From: an uncultured cyanobacterium
GTDB taxonomy: Bacteria; Cyanobacteriota; Cyanobacteriia; PCC-6307; Cyanobiaceae
Assembly (NCBI GenBank): GCA_913047395.1
Contig: CAJWUF010000005.1
Span: 1 to 39,887 of the forward strand
Length of the DNA: 39,887 nucleotides
Direction: 5' to 3'
In this document: piece by piece, positions 6,952 to 14,893 of the stretch
Layout of the letters: every line of letters starts with the position of its first letter
How positions within the stretch are numbered: position 1 is the first letter of the stretch
Notes under the pieces: generated by a model
The model's input: only the letters and a program-made list of their open reading frames with translations
The model's database searches: none
What the model was told of the DNA's origin: nothing
Position numbers and translations under genes: made by a program

Positions 6952-7710
6952 TTAATTGATATCTTGGCTATTTATACTTGTTTTTAGGTAAGGATCTAGA
7001 AACGATAGAGGACGTGCCATGGTCTCTGAGAATCCAAGAATCCCTTTATCCTTGTGAGAATAAAGGACTGTGTTATCACAATCAAGCAGGTAAGTGCCGC
7101 CTCTTTGTGTAATGAAGTCGTCACGAGGTACATACGTACGCCAGTTAGTTAAGACCTCGCCCATGTTTCTCAGGCGTATAGTTGCAAGTTCAAATGGTCT
7201 TAGATATCCCTCACCACCTATATTCGCGAATAAAGAACCATTAATAGCTGGTAAAGGTGATGCCTTGATTGTCTCGTCTCTATCTATGCGTTGTGGGGCA
7301 CTCCTATCTCCTGTGTAACCACGGATAACCTCTAATAGAGTACCTGGAGATCCAAACCCTGCGCACATAAGTACTAAACCTGGCCATGGATTTATAGGAG
7401 TTCTTAATCCTGCGTAAAGGCCTAATTCTTGGTGAAGTGTAGGTTTAGCATCAACTATCATTCTCTTTCGATCAAATCCAGTGAATTGACAAAACTGGTC
7501 GGCTCCTTTTGGATCACCAATGCCAATAGCAAGCGTTGAAATGCCAGATGCTTGAAGCCTTGTTAGCTCAGGTGTTAATGCTTGAGCATATTCCAAACTA
7601 TCAAAGTCACCTAGAGGAGAGAGCAGTACTACAAGACGACGTTTCCCATACTCCATATCAGGCAAATCTCTAATACGTTCAAGCAAGGCATGTGGAGCTT
7701 TAACGATCAT
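6952..7710 (-). CDS. Peroxiredoxin-like (AhpC/TSA-type, PRXL2 group) protein
   Basis: The 252-residue protein has the thioredoxin-fold pattern of the AhpC-TSA_2 group: a first strand and turn RRLVVLLSPLGDFDSLEYA (about 24-42), a middle strand with GIGDPKGADQFCQFTGF (about 63-79), the D.....LHQELGLYAGLR helix (about 87-103) and a late GGTYLLDCDNTVLYSHKDKG strand pair (204-223). The place where active peroxiredoxins have the peroxidatic Cys reads GDFDSLEY without Cys; remaining Cys are at 74, 116 and 211. Peroxidase activity by the usual mechanism is therefore unlikely. The group is seen in cyanobacteria, as far as I recall, with unknown function. A perfect palindrome lies just upstream. Confidence 0.65.
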   Translation of the reverse strand: MIVKAPHALLERIRDLPDMEYGKRRLVVLLSPLGDFDSLEYAQALTPELTRLQASGISTLAIGIGDPKGADQFCQFTGFDRKRMIVDAKPTLHQELGLYAGLRTPINPWPGLVLMCAGFGSPGTLLEVIRGYTGDRSAPQRIDRDETIKASPLPAINGSLFANIGGEGYLRPFELATIRLRNMGEVLTNWRTYVPRDDFITQRGGTYLLDCDNTVLYSHKDKGILGFSETMARPLSFLDPYLKTSINSQDIN

Positions 7711-8063
7711 TTCGAAGGAATATCTATATTATATCTAATATAAACCACTGATCATGCCTGGCCTAATTGGACGCACTTCAATTCATCACTAAGGATTATA
7801 TTATTCTCTTTTGATGTATAACTATTTATACTTCTATAGCCAAGTTTGCAGCCAAGATTTTAAGACTGCCTTGTTAAATATACTTTTAGATGACTTTTCA
7901 TATAAAAGTAGTGTGATTTGAATCATAAGTCTACCTGTTCGCTTTTTTCTTAATTAAATCATCGAGCATATAGGTATATTTTGAATGCTGGATAATTATC
8001 TTTACATAGAATTATGTGATTCAAACGGAGCATTGTAATATGTAGGGAGTCACACGAAAACCC
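7711..8063. other. Spacer with palindromes between divergent prx-like and thioredoxin-like genes
   Basis: About 350 AT-rich bases between divergent genes. TATATTA-TATC-TAATATA (7725-7742) is a perfect seven-base-arm palindrome 15 bases before the prx-like start. A Crp-like site (7912-7927) and a second TGTGATT (8015-8021) lie before the thioredoxin-like gene. No small gene was seen. Confidence 0.45.
7912..7927. promoter_or_regulatory. Crp-type operator candidate
   Basis: TGTGATTTGAATCATA matches the Crp/Fnr-family pattern TGTGA-N6-TCACA at nine of ten arm positions and contains the palindrome TGATT-TG-AATCA. A second half site TGTGATTCAAA starts at 8015, so TTTGAATCA (7917-7925) and TGATTCAAA (8017-8025) form an inverted pair 91 bases apart. 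It lies 137 bases before the thioredoxin-like gene. Confidence 0.4.
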
Positions 8064-8375
8064 TTGTCATTGCAAACAGTAGTCAAGTTTAGTTCAAATG
8101 AATGCGGTGTTTGTCACCGCATGAGTCACTATGATTCTGTAATTTGTAATGAGCTTGGCCTCGACTTTGTTAGTGTAATATTACAAGATACTGATGCATA
8201 TCGCCGCTATCGCCATTTGTTATTGGAATACTATCCTACTCCAGAGCAAAGAGGCTGGCCTACTTACTTGGTAGTAAGTGATCCTGAAGGTGAGTACATA
8301 ATTCATGGTGGATTAAAGGGTGGTATTGCCAAGGGTGATTTTCGTACTCGCCTTGCAGCATTAGTACCTGATTAG
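8064..8375 (+). CDS. Thioredoxin-like protein with CGVC motif
   Basis: The 103-residue product begins with a strand (TVVKFSS) followed by CGVC (Cys14-Cys17) at the head of a helix, the arrangement of thioredoxin active sites, and continues with VSVILQDTDAY and a WPTYLVV strand with the cis-Pro typical of the fold (Pro at about residue 67). It probably reduces or transfers disulfides in the cytoplasm, as no signal peptide is seen. The only starts are TTG at 8064 or 8070, because a TAG closes the frame at 8043. AGGGAG lies 14 bases before 8064. It is a diverged family I cannot name. The Crp-like site upstream suggests regulation by one of the two local regulators (inference). Confidence 0.7.
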   Translation: MSLQTVVKFSSNECGVCHRMSHYDSVICNELGLDFVSVILQDTDAYRRYRHLLLEYYPTPEQRGWPTYLVVSDPEGEYIIHGGLKGGIAKGDFRTRLAALVPD

Positions 8376-8777
8376 CGTTTAAGTTGAATATCTTTAGTTA
8401 AAATATATTGCATGATACTAAATTTATATTCAATTTTTATTCTTAGTTATCATGCGCCAATCGGAACTATTTACCTATTAGCATTGCTTGAATAGAATAA
8501 CAAAAACATAAGTACACATATTATACATATAAAAAGCATTATAAAAAATATTGTTCTCGTGAATTAACTTTAATGATTGATTACTTTTTCCTCTCTTGTG
8601 GCTTGATTTAAGTGTCTGTTGGTTCTGGGCTAATTTCTTTCTCTTATTCTACATATAGTTATTGTACTTTTACTCAGCTTATATTTATCAAGCTATTACA
8701 TTATTCGTAAGAGTTCTTTTGACTACATTTCATATCTTATAACATCATATTTAAGCAATCAACCACTTACTGATTTC
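8376..8777. other. AT-rich spacer
   Basis: About 400 bases, very AT-rich. A 27-codon frame (8412-8495) with a hydrophobic product is the only reading frame of note, and I cannot support it as a gene. No clear promoter or hairpin was seen. Confidence 0.4.
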
Positions 8778-9008
8778 ATGAGTCAAAGTCCATGTATTAA
8801 ATGTGGCAGCGTTACTTTCCGAGCTGATCGCTCTCTTGCTGGTCGCCTGGTTTGTACCAGGTGTGGTTCACCCTTGGTTATCAGAAAAGGTTTTTCTAGT
8901 ACTCGATTTACTTCAACGTCATTGGTTGGCACAAAATTAAATAAGCGTTGGGTTTTGTTTCTGGCTTTAATGGCTATCCTGATTTTAATAATTGTAGTGT
9001 GCCAATAA
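8778..9008 (+). CDS. Small zinc-ribbon membrane protein, function unknown
   Basis: The 76-residue protein has two CxxC knuckles, CIKC (6-9) and CTRC (26-29), which together would bind one zinc, then a linker of Ser/Thr and a single C-terminal membrane helix (about 57-75). It is thus a tail-anchored protein with a cytosolic zinc ribbon, possibly a nucleic-acid or protein-binding adaptor at the membrane. ATG 8778 lacks a ribosome site. I do not recognise a named family. It stands in an AT-rich block, but the cysteine spacing and the helix support a real gene. Confidence 0.65.
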   Translation: MSQSPCIKCGSVTFRADRSLAGRLVCTRCGSPLVIRKGFSSTRFTSTSLVGTKLNKRWVLFLALMAILILIIVVCQ

Positions 9009-9082
9009 GGGCATATTGTAATGAGTCAAAAATGAAGATCACTCTACGAAAATTGTTTAATTGTTCTTGCATTATCTAATTT

Positions 9083-9163
9083 ATGATTCGTAAGTCAATA
9101 TTAATAGCCCTTTATTTATTTTTCATATTCGTGATACTACTACTATTTCCCAAACGAATGTAG
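9083..9163 (+). CDS. Possible single-span membrane peptide (26 aa)
   Basis: ATG 9083 opens a 26-codon frame whose product is one basic N-terminus, a hydrophobic helix of about 17 residues (ILIALYLFFIFVILLLF) and a basic tail PKRM. Such single-span peptides are common small subunits in cyanobacteria. There is no ribosome site and the region is AT-rich, which favours chance hydrophobic frames. Low confidence. Confidence 0.22.
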   Translation: MIRKSILIALYLFFIFVILLLFPKRM

Positions 9164-9236
9164 TGTGAAGTACGATGATATATTTAGAGAAAATATAATA
9201 TAGATAATATCCATTAACTTATTGGATTTCCTAGTG

Positions 9237-10067
9237 CTATATGGATGAAATGTCCCCGGGCAATACTTGCCAGTAGCCATTTATATGTATAACCTCCAAA
9301 GGCGTTTCGAATAATCCACTTAAAAGATCGGATTTTAATTGATTCTTAGGTGCACCATCTCCAATCAATATTCCATCTTTTAGGAAAATTACACGTTGAA
9401 TTTCTTCTACGATTGATTCAATTTGGTGAGTCACCATCAGAATCGTAGTACCGGCTCTCGATAGTTTTCGTATTAAATTCAGCGTCTGATGCCTTGCTTT
9501 GAGATCTAAACCCTTTATTGGTTCATCTAGTACTAAGACATCAGGATTATTAACCAGTGCTCTAGCAATTAGCAGTCGCCTACGTTCTCCATCTGATAGT
9601 TGTGCGAATACTCTTTTCGAAATCTTGCTTAATCCTAAATCTTTCATTAGTTCAGATACTTTTAGGATCTGATTGTCATTGGGTTTTTGGCTTCTACCAA
9701 TACCAATAGATCCAAACATACCTGACATCACAATATCTATAGCACTTGCGTAGCCTGGTGTTCTAAGCTCAAGCTCAGTCGAGACTACACCAATTCTTGA
9801 GCGAAGTTGAGTTAATCTTACGGTCTCACTACCAAAGATTTTCAAAGCTGAGTTAGGCTTTACAACAGGGTAGAGACTTCGGCAGATAAGTTTTACCAGT
9901 GCACTCTTACCTGCCCCATTTGGACCAAGTATTAGTGTATTTTCTCTTAACTTTAGGTTCAAACTAAGCTTTTCAAATACTTGCCTTGAGCCATGCCATG
10001 CTTCAACCTCCTTAAGTTCTAGCCAACAGTTGTCATAGCTCATATGGTGGGTTTCTCTATACATCAT
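9237..10067 (-). CDS. Orphan ABC-type ATPase (ModF/YlmA-like signature)
   Basis: The 276-residue protein is a stand-alone nucleotide-binding domain: Walker A GPNGAGKS at 48-55, signature LSDGE (157-161) followed by RRRLLIARAL, Walker B VLVLDEP (177-183), switch His214. The signature LSDGE in place of LSGGQ, and the insertion between Walker A and the Q-loop, recall ModF/YlmA-type ATPases. No permease or binding protein is near. It may energise a distant importer or act in a non-transport role. The start is uncertain: ATG 10067, 10064 or 10043. A TATAAT box on the minus strand (10077-10082) lies only 10-15 bases before the first ATG, which would give an almost leaderless transcript or favour the start at 10043. 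Confidence 0.8.
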   Translation of the reverse strand: MMYRETHHMSYDNCWLELKEVEAWHGSRQVFEKLSLNLKLRENTLILGPNGAGKSALVKLICRSLYPVVKPNSALKIFGSETVRLTQLRSRIGVVSTELELRTPGYASAIDIVMSGMFGSIGIGRSQKPNDNQILKVSELMKDLGLSKISKRVFAQLSDGERRRLLIARALVNNPDVLVLDEPIKGLDLKARHQTLNLIRKLSRAGTTILMVTHQIESIVEEIQRVIFLKDGILIGDGAPKNQLKSDLLSGLFETPLEVIHINGYWQVLPGDISSI

Positions 10068-10469
10068 TTAGATCACATTATAACTTAGAGTGCAGTTTGT
10101 AATATTGTCAAACTTAGGATCTGACTAATAATTAAATTGTATCAATATAACCAACCGAATGTATATGAATATTTCCATTTATAATGATTATATAGAAAAG
10201 TAATGTATACTTAACCTAGCTCACATCTTGTGAAATTAATACATTCTAGGTACTTAACTCATCTGATCTGACAATTATTGATCTTGTCATTTGCCTCCTT
10301 TGTCGAGCCTCAATTAAATTGAACCTACAACAAGTCGTTTCTTCGACTAAGCCTGATTTTATTTTGCGTTAGAGTATTTTTAATTTAACGAACATATTGT
10401 TATATTAATTTCTTATTCTCATTTTTAATATTGTATTAGTGCTTCACTATCTAGCCATGCTTTAGAATA
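10068..10469. other. Spacer with short palindrome
   Basis: About 400 AT-rich bases between divergent genes. TCACA-TCT-TGTGA (10221-10233) is a perfect short palindrome, and AGTCG-TTTCTT-CGACT lies near 10334-10349. Neither has the spacing of a Crp box. No gene was found. Confidence 0.35.
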
Positions 10470-10853
10470 TTGATCATGAGAGACACTATCTTTTTTCGTG
10501 TTGCATCATGGGTTACATTCTTTTTTTCATGTTACTCATGGTGGCTGCTTTATAATCAGGGTACGTTGTGGTGGATTGCACTTGGTCTATTATTGCTAAT
10601 TTCACTTTTTACAATGATAATGGGCCTGAACGCTGTAAAGAGAATGTTTTATATGCCAAGTATTCAATACCCTATCTTTAAAGTTATTATTGCTGCAACA
10701 GCTGTTGGATATTTCTTATCTGCCTTTTTGGGCTGTATTCACATATTTTCTCAATTACCAGTTAATGATAAAAGTGTTATTATTTTCCCTTTGATAATTT
10801 CTGCATTTATCTTTGCTGGATCTACATTTGGTTTGTTTTTAGCGGATGATTAG
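10470..10853 (+). CDS. Four-helix membrane protein, function unknown
   Basis: The 127-residue product has four hydrophobic segments (about residues 8-28, 32-52, 66-88 and 104-124) with very short loops and a negatively charged end (LADD). No catalytic or ligand motif was found. It resembles small inner-membrane proteins of unknown function found in picocyanobacteria, and I cannot name the family. The starts are ATG 10470 or ATG 10476 (third residue); neither has a strong ribosome site. It lies 270 bases before the Rieske oxygenase, on the same strand, but the spacer contains a separate promoter, so they are probably not one operon. Confidence 0.6.
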   Translation: MIMRDTIFFRVASWVTFFFSCYSWWLLYNQGTLWWIALGLLLLISLFTMIMGLNAVKRMFYMPSIQYPIFKVIIAATAVGYFLSAFLGCIHIFSQLPVNDKSVIIFPLIISAFIFAGSTFGLFLADD

Positions 10854-11080
10854 CGATCGATTATATCGACATAAGACTGGTATATTTACTGGTAACCCTG
10901 TATATCTACATATCTAATTCTAGGTTCCTGTTGATTAATTCTACCTGAAACTGCTCATGTGTAAATATCTATATATAGTTAATAATTTTATAAATAAATT
11001 CTTTATTTTGATATTTTAATCGAAGTTATTACTCTTTAAATCATTTAAAGCCTATATACAGGTCCCGCCAGGGTAGACAA

Positions 11081-11089
11081 TGGTATAAT
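11081..11089 (+). promoter_or_regulatory. Extended -10 promoter of the Rieske oxygenase gene
   Basis: TGGTATAAT is a consensus -10 hexamer (TATAAT, 11084-11089) with the extended TGn element. The hexamer starts 36 bases before the ATG at 11120, so transcription would begin near 11096 and leave a leader of about 24 bases. No good -35 box is present, as is usual for extended -10 promoters. Confidence 0.5.
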
Positions 11090-11119
11090 ACTAGCATATA
11101 AGCCTTTACACGTATTGGT

Positions 11120-12391
11120 ATGAGTCAAGCTATGAAGCAGCAAGTTCTATCAAAGGACTCAGATGATCAACTTTCAAATGGACTGTATGGCTGGTATGCG
11201 GTTTGCGTTAGCAGCACACTTGTGAATGATTTTTTATATTTCTTTTCTATGTACAATGAACCTTTGATTTTATATAGAGACAAATACTCTCGTGCAGTTT
11301 GCATAAAAGATTTATGTACACATAGAGCGGCTTCTTTTCAGGGAGGAGAAATTAAATCTGGTGAGATCATTTGCCCCTATCATGGAGCAAAATTCTCTTC
11401 TGACAAAACTAGTAAGGATCCAGATAGAATATGCTGCAATCAGATTGTTGACCCAACTTACAATACATACGCTAGAAATATACAGCTACATCAATATCCC
11501 TGTGTTGAAAAGGATGGATATATATATATTTACTATACTGGAAATCCATCTACCAATGTTCATGACATTCCAATACATTCAACGCTAGAGGAACTTGAAT
11601 TTACTCCAATATCATACGGATTTAGAACTTCTGAATATGTCTATGAAGAAGCGCTATTAGATTTTAGATGTGATTGGTCACGTATTGTTGAGAATCACCT
11701 TGATATTCTACATATTTTTTGGATGCACGGTAATTCATTGCCTGGAAATGTAGTAAATAGAAAAACAATTAAAAGCTTCAATCATAAGATAACAAAAACG
11801 AGTAATTATATTAAATGTACTTACACACACAAGGACAATGAGAATACTGAATTCATAACACAGGTCTTTGTCCCGCCTGGTAGGATTTATATGTATCGTG
11901 GATCCCCTGAAACAGCAAGATATATTCAAGTTTTAGATCATATACCTTTAGCTAATAATAGGGCTCGTGTAATGGTACGTCATTACCGAAAATTTATAAA
12001 AAATAGTACATTATGTAAATTAATCTTGTTTAGTCTTAGACAACGTTCAATTTTTTATAGCATCTTCTCAGAGGATTACCTTGCTCTTAAAGCACAGACA
12101 TTCAATGAACAAATGGGCTATATGACTAATAAGAATATGAAGCTCCTTGCTGAAGATAAAGCGATTAATTGGTACTGGAAATGGTATGAGAGTTGTTTGA
12201 AGAACGATTCACCGTGGGATCGACATAAATTATCGCCTAATACAAATACACTTTATGATGATAGTCCGATGACTTATCCACCTGAAAATCTAAGACTAGA
12301 AAGACTGGTTAATTATCGCTTTAAAATTAGACTAATTTTACGAATTCTGATTTTAGTTGGCTTGTTGCTGTTTGTCTATACTATATTATAA
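11120..12391 (+). CDS. Rieske [2Fe-2S] oxygenase, chlorophyllide a / pheophorbide a oxygenase type
   Basis: The 423-residue protein has a Rieske motif C66-T-H68-x16-C85-P-Y-H88 and, in the catalytic half, E191-N192-x2-D195-x2-H198-x4-H203, the mononuclear-iron pattern of chlorophyllide a oxygenase (CAO) and pheophorbide a oxygenase. A single C-terminal membrane helix (about 402-422) matches the membrane anchor of that group. If the organism is Prochlorococcus, it may be the divergent CAO that makes divinyl-chlorophyll b; a tetrapyrrole-degrading or desaturase-type role is the alternative. Electrons would come from ferredoxin. The gene is rich in Ile, Lys, Asn and Tyr, much more AT-rich than the housekeeping genes. 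An extended -10 promoter lies just upstream; no ribosome site is seen. Confidence 0.82.
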   Translation: MSQAMKQQVLSKDSDDQLSNGLYGWYAVCVSSTLVNDFLYFFSMYNEPLILYRDKYSRAVCIKDLCTHRAASFQGGEIKSGEIICPYHGAKFSSDKTSKDPDRICCNQIVDPTYNTYARNIQLHQYPCVEKDGYIYIYYTGNPSTNVHDIPIHSTLEELEFTPISYGFRTSEYVYEEALLDFRCDWSRIVENHLDILHIFWMHGNSLPGNVVNRKTIKSFNHKITKTSNYIKCTYTHKDNENTEFITQVFVPPGRIYMYRGSPETARYIQVLDHIPLANNRARVMVRHYRKFIKNSTLCKLILFSLRQRSIFYSIFSEDYLALKAQTFNEQMGYMTNKNMKLLAEDKAINWYWKWYESCLKNDSPWDRHKLSPNTNTLYDDSPMTYPPENLRLERLVNYRFKIRLILRILILVGLLLFVYTIL

Positions 12392-12744
12392 CTATCCTGC
12401 ATAGCACTACGACATCAGCAGCAAGTTTCAAATACCATCACCACCGTTCATACTATTTTGCAATAGTTATAGCTACTATTGTTTACCACACTACCTATCA
12501 ATAAGCATATAATACTAAATTAGATATCCTATTTTTTACCATAGAAACTCTTTTTAATTTTATCCGTCTAACTTTTGCTTTGAGAACTTTCACTGTCTCT
12601 GAATATTTATATATCTAAGTAGTCTCCTTTTTGCAAATCAATTAACCAATTACAAGTCCCTGCTTATGGGCTTTCTTGCGATATCTCACGAAGCTCTATC
12701 ATATATCCAGCATTCATAGCCTGCGTTCTTCAACCTTCCCGTTC
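12392..12744. other. AT-rich spacer
   Basis: About 350 bases. An in-frame upstream TTG at 12676 could extend the lipase-like gene by 23 residues, but the added sequence is not protein-like. Nothing else is seen. Confidence 0.4.
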
Positions 12745-13458
12745 ATGCCAATAGTTGATCCGAAGCAACCTGTAGTAATTCTTGGTGGTTTTTTGATCAC
12801 TGATGATGCTTATAGCTCCTTGTCTTGTTGGATAGAATCCAATTACGGTCTAACTGTACGCGTTGTTGCTTCTAGTAAATTTGATTGGCTTCTCACTACT
12901 TGGGCTGTTGGTTGGCGTCGACTCCTTGATAGGGTTGACAATCATGTAAAGGAACTACAAGCTCAATCACCTACTGGCAAGGTGACTCTTATTGGTCATA
13001 GCTCAGGTGGTGTAATGCTACGGCTGTATCTAGGTGAGAAATTATTTGCAGGTAGAAACTATTCTGGCCACCACAGATGTAATCGCTTAGTGATGCTTGG
13101 CAGCCCTCATCAGGCTATTAGAGCAACCCCATTACGAGCTCTTGTGGATACTCTCTATCCAGCTACTTTTTATTCAACCTACGTAGATTATGTTTCAATA
13201 GCAGGGCGGCTGAATCTCGATGGACCTAATGCCTCACCTTTTGCAAAACGTAGTGCATCTGGCTCATATCGCAGCATAATTGGAGATTCTGACGTTGAAG
13301 GTGATGGACTTGTTCCTATAAACTCTGCTCTATTGAAGCAATCTCGGCATTTAATACTTGATGATACTGCTCATGGTGGTTTATTTGGACCTTTATGGTA
13401 TGGATCTTCCGAGCGTATAGAGCAATGGTGGAGCACTGCTATTGCTGAACTTTCTTAA
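12745..13458 (+). CDS. Alpha/beta-hydrolase, lipase/acyltransferase-like
   Basis: This 237-residue protein has the nucleophile elbow GHSSG (Ser86), an acid in GDGLVP (Asp187) and a late His in DTAHGG (His210), a complete Ser-Asp-His triad in the expected order. VVILGGF near the start supplies the oxyanion-side strand. It fits cyanobacterial lipase-like hydrolases that may act on membrane lipids or esters; the substrate is unknown. No signal peptide is seen, so it is probably cytoplasmic or peripheral. The start chosen is ATG 12745, because the protein family pattern begins at PIVDPKQPVVILGGF; a TTG at 12676 is possible. Base composition is nearer the housekeeping genes than its AT-rich left-hand neighbours. 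Confidence 0.85.
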   Translation: MPIVDPKQPVVILGGFLITDDAYSSLSCWIESNYGLTVRVVASSKFDWLLTTWAVGWRRLLDRVDNHVKELQAQSPTGKVTLIGHSSGGVMLRLYLGEKLFAGRNYSGHHRCNRLVMLGSPHQAIRATPLRALVDTLYPATFYSTYVDYVSIAGRLNLDGPNASPFAKRSASGSYRSIIGDSDVEGDGLVPINSALLKQSRHLILDDTAHGGLFGPLWYGSSERIEQWWSTAIAELS

Positions 13459-13872
13459 TCGCATCTCTTTTCTAACCTTTAATTATCGAAAATATTCTTT
13501 ATTCCTATTATCATTATTACTCTGCACCTAGATTTTAGATATTCCGTATTTGTCCTCATGGCTATAAATTTCATATCAGCTTACAAATCACTTTGCATAG
13601 CCTTTTTGCTATGTATTTTCTTTTGTTGGTTATCACGTAATTTTACCAAAAGCACTCCTTTTAGCCCTTTTCATTTGATCAAATTCATAACGCAAGGCGG
13701 TTCATTCCTGCGCAGCGCTTTGATTGCTGCTATCTTTTTTTAGCAATCAATCAAATTGCTGATATGCTTTTTTAAATGAACTGTTTATTTGTTTGGATGT
13801 TGCATATCTTTGTTGACTTACTTAGTTTAATATATATCATCTAATACCTTTTGATATCTCCTGTACCAAAGG
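13459..13872. other. Spacer with hairpin between lipase-like gene and nadA
   Basis: About 410 bases between convergent genes. A 61-codon frame (13558-13743) gives a hydrophobic N-terminal half, but I cannot support it as a gene. A hairpin with nine-base arms TTGATTGCT (13720-13728) and AGCAATCAA (13742-13750) has a T-rich loop; it may act in termination, although the T-run lies in the loop and not after the stem. Confidence 0.4.
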
Positions 13873-14850
13873 TTATTTGCTCATTTCAAGCATGCGTTTC
13901 ATGGGAACTAATGCCTTTTTGCGTAGTTCATCATCCATTACAATTTCTGGTTCCATTTTTTTGAGACATTCCCATAGCTTTTCTAGTGTATTTAGCCTCA
14001 TGTAAGGACATTCATTACAGCTACATCCATCGATGCCCGGTACATCAATGAATTTCTTCTTAGGCATTCTTTGCTGCATTTGATGTATTATTCCAGGTTC
14101 TGTAAGCACTATGAATTCTTTAACAGGACTTGTTTCTGTATATTTAAGTAATTTACTTGTTGAGCCAATGAAATCTGCGAGATCAAGAAGGCTTTCTATG
14201 CACTCTGGGTGGGCAATTACTTCTGCAAAAGGGTGTTTGATTTTTAGCTTTAATAGTGCTTCTTCACTAAATGCTTCATGTACCAGGCAACTCCCTGGCC
14301 AAAATGTTAGCTCCCTTCCGCTTTGACGTTGTACCCAACGCCCTAGGTTTTTATCTGGTGCAAATATAATAGGACGATCTTTCGGCAGTTTATTAACTAG
14401 ATCTACAGCGTTACTACTTGTGCAGACCAGATCGCTTTGCGCTTTCACAGCTGCTGTGCAATTGATGTAGCTCACTACGAGGTGATTTGGATGATTAGCT
14501 CGAAAGTTTGCAAATGCTTCAGCTGGACAGTCATCAGCCAGGGTGCATCCGGCATCTAGATCAGGCAGTAGCACAATTTTCTCTGGGCTGAGAATCTTTG
14601 CAGTCTCAGCCATGAAGTGAACTCCGCAAAAAACGATTACATCAGCATTAGTATTTGATGCCTTTCTTGAAAGTTCTAAGGAGTCACCCACGAAATCAGC
14701 GATGTCTTGTATTTCTGGATCTTGGTAATAGTGGGCAAGAATTACGGCATTGTGCTTTTTGCGCAGTTCATTAATTTCGCTGCTCAATTCGTTTTTGTTC
14801 AGTGGGACCGGTGAGACCGTCTTTGCAGTGGATGCAGCGGTCATTCGCAC
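13873..14850 (-). CDS. nadA: Quinolinate synthase
   Basis: NadA condenses iminoaspartate with dihydroxyacetone phosphate to quinolinate in NAD synthesis and needs a [4Fe-4S] cluster. The 325-residue protein begins its fold with [20 protein letters not shown] (34-53), [10 protein letters not shown] follows, and the conserved Cys-bearing segments [20 protein letters not shown] and [10 protein letters not shown] are all present in the usual order. Length and motif set are those of a complete enzyme. ATG 14850 is the first start and leaves a 30-residue N-terminal tail. The gene is divergent from the metallophosphoesterase. Confidence 0.97.
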   Translation of the reverse strand: MRMTAASTAKTVSPVPLNKNELSSEINELRKKHNAVILAHYYQDPEIQDIADFVGDSLELSRKASNTNADVIVFCGVHFMAETAKILSPEKIVLLPDLDAGCTLADDCPAEAFANFRANHPNHLVVSYINCTAAVKAQSDLVCTSSNAVDLVNKLPKDRPIIFAPDKNLGRWVQRQSGRELTFWPGSCLVHEAFSEEALLKLKIKHPFAEVIAHPECIESLLDLADFIGSTSKLLKYTETSPVKEFIVLTEPGIIHQMQQRMPKKKFIDVPGIDGCSCNECPYMRLNTLEKLWECLKKMEPEIVMDDELRKKALVPMKRMLEMSK

Positions 14851-14893
14851 AGCCTGGGGCAGGATGTATAAAGCCTAATCATTCGTCCTGTCT

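Noticed and set aside
8412-8495. 27-codon hydrophobic frame
   Set aside because: No ribosome site and no conserved motif; AT-rich sequence easily gives such frames.
13558-13743. 61-codon hydrophobic frame
   Set aside because: Hydrophobic frames are common by chance in AT-rich DNA, and its stop falls in a hairpin. It is described only in the spacer entry.
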